From positions 1 through 51,056 of the forward strand of contig JAHWHG010000009.1 in assembly GCA_019323515.1 (NCBI GenBank): 51,056 nucleotides of DNA, in the 5' to 3' direction. The position numbers were made by a program, and so were the translations under genes. Under the pieces are notes generated by a model. It did no database searches and had not been told where the DNA came from. It saw only the letters and a program-made list of their open reading frames with translations. Each line of letters begins with the position of its first letter. The first letter of the stretch is position 1. Below, one piece after another: positions 50,700 to 51,056 of this stretch. This stretch comes from Candidatus Woesearchaeota archaeon. GTDB taxonomy: Archaea; Nanobdellota; Nanobdellia; Woesearchaeales; JAHWHD01.

Positions 50700-51056
50700 A
50701 TTTGGATGACGGACGGTTGGAAACTGCATGCTGAATACGTCGCCGAAGCTTCGTACTTACACACCAGTCCCATTAAACCTGTGTTTTACAGGAGTCCTAA
50801 GATGTCTATTTTCAAGGAGGGTTTCGAGCTTAGATGCTTTCAGCTCTTATCCCTTAACGCGTAGCTGCCCGGCATACCTTGTCAGATAACCGGTAGACCA
50901 GAGGCGTCGAACACCTCGTTCCTCTCGTACTAGAGGATCCTTCCTTTCAGACATCAACATCTCCAGTAGATATCAAACAAACTGCCTCACAGCGTTCTGA
51001 ACCCAGCTCACGATCCCTTTTGATGGGTGAACACCCCCACCCTTGGATGCTTCTGC
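50700..51056 (-). rRNA. 23S rRNA, 3' part (runs off window)
   Basis: The minus strand reads the conserved end of 23S rRNA, including the sarcin-ricin loop AGTACGAGAGGAAC (complement at 50918-50931) and the following universally conserved helices. The 3' end is near 50690-50700 judged from the usual distance of about 240 nt; it is not exact. The 5' part lies beyond the right edge. No 5S or tRNA gene is seen downstream in 50586-50690. Confidence 0.95.

Noticed and set aside
1..51056. CRISPR arrays, tRNA genes and a replication origin
   Set aside because: I scanned by eye for regularly spaced repeats, tRNA T-arm patterns and Orc/Cdc6-type repeats and saw none; small or unusual tRNAs cannot be excluded.

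Overview
The window is AT-rich archaeal chromosome, most likely from a DPANN-type lineage (Woesearchaeota or Pacearchaeota are my best guess, from gene content and style only). Support for Archaea: many starts lie about 25-35 nt after a TTTAWATA box (leaderless mRNAs) and the rest follow GAGGTGAT-type ribosome sites. There is a Kae1 gene, a double AsnC/Lrp regulator, SpoVT/AbrB-PhoU and RHH regulators, and very small Cys-rich proteins. The 3' part of a 23S rRNA gene enters from the right edge on the minus strand.

Layout. (1) 1-1430: a PIN toxin and an RHH antitoxin, convergent, lie between two ~100-nt palindromic elements (121-222, 1201-1300). These share a closing stem, a GA bulge and a 12-nt apical loop, while their inner stems covary; the arrangement recalls an integron cassette between attC sites. 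(2) 1430-5930: ordinary genes (double Lrp, methyltransferase, radical SAM, ACT domain). (3) 5965-14808, minus strand: an 11-gene, mostly ATGA-coupled operon and the most unusual part of the window. Seven of the 11 proteins begin with the same peptide, M-S/N-Y/F-Y-K-R/K-F-K, followed by unrelated domains (one intact receiver, three degenerate receiver-like domains, helical, TPR-like and coiled-coil proteins). The untagged members include a MoxR-type AAA+ ATPase, a HExxH/VWA protein and a methyltransferase-fold protein. This looks like an undescribed MoxR-VWA machine whose subunits share an N-terminal docking or sorting tag. A divergent AbrB-PhoU regulator sits at its promoter, next to a CDP-alcohol transferase and a kinase-like protein. 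(4) 18270-38665: a mosaic of housekeeping and accessory genes: UppP, Yip1-like, YbaK, UvdE, TspO, 2H phosphoesterase, ITPase, CspA with a coupled 38-aa zinc peptide, DEAD-box helicase, HNH, Nudix, dCMP deaminase, GDH, transglutaminase-like and Kae1. (5) 38650-47148: a GHKL (Hsp90-like) ATPase operon ending in a triple-XRE protein and a small membrane protein. It is flanked on both sides by members of a family of RING-like two-TM proteins; two of these overlap each other and kae1. (6) 47220-49870: a palindrome, a TATA box and a compact possible pseudoknot RNA, then a small unknown gene and a full-length RelA/SpoT enzyme, which is rare in Archaea. (7) 49935-51056: a coiled-coil protein and the 23S rRNA end.

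The two main candidate systems are the tagged MoxR-VWA operon and the GHKL/RING-TM region. Both are inferred from domains and context; no search was run.
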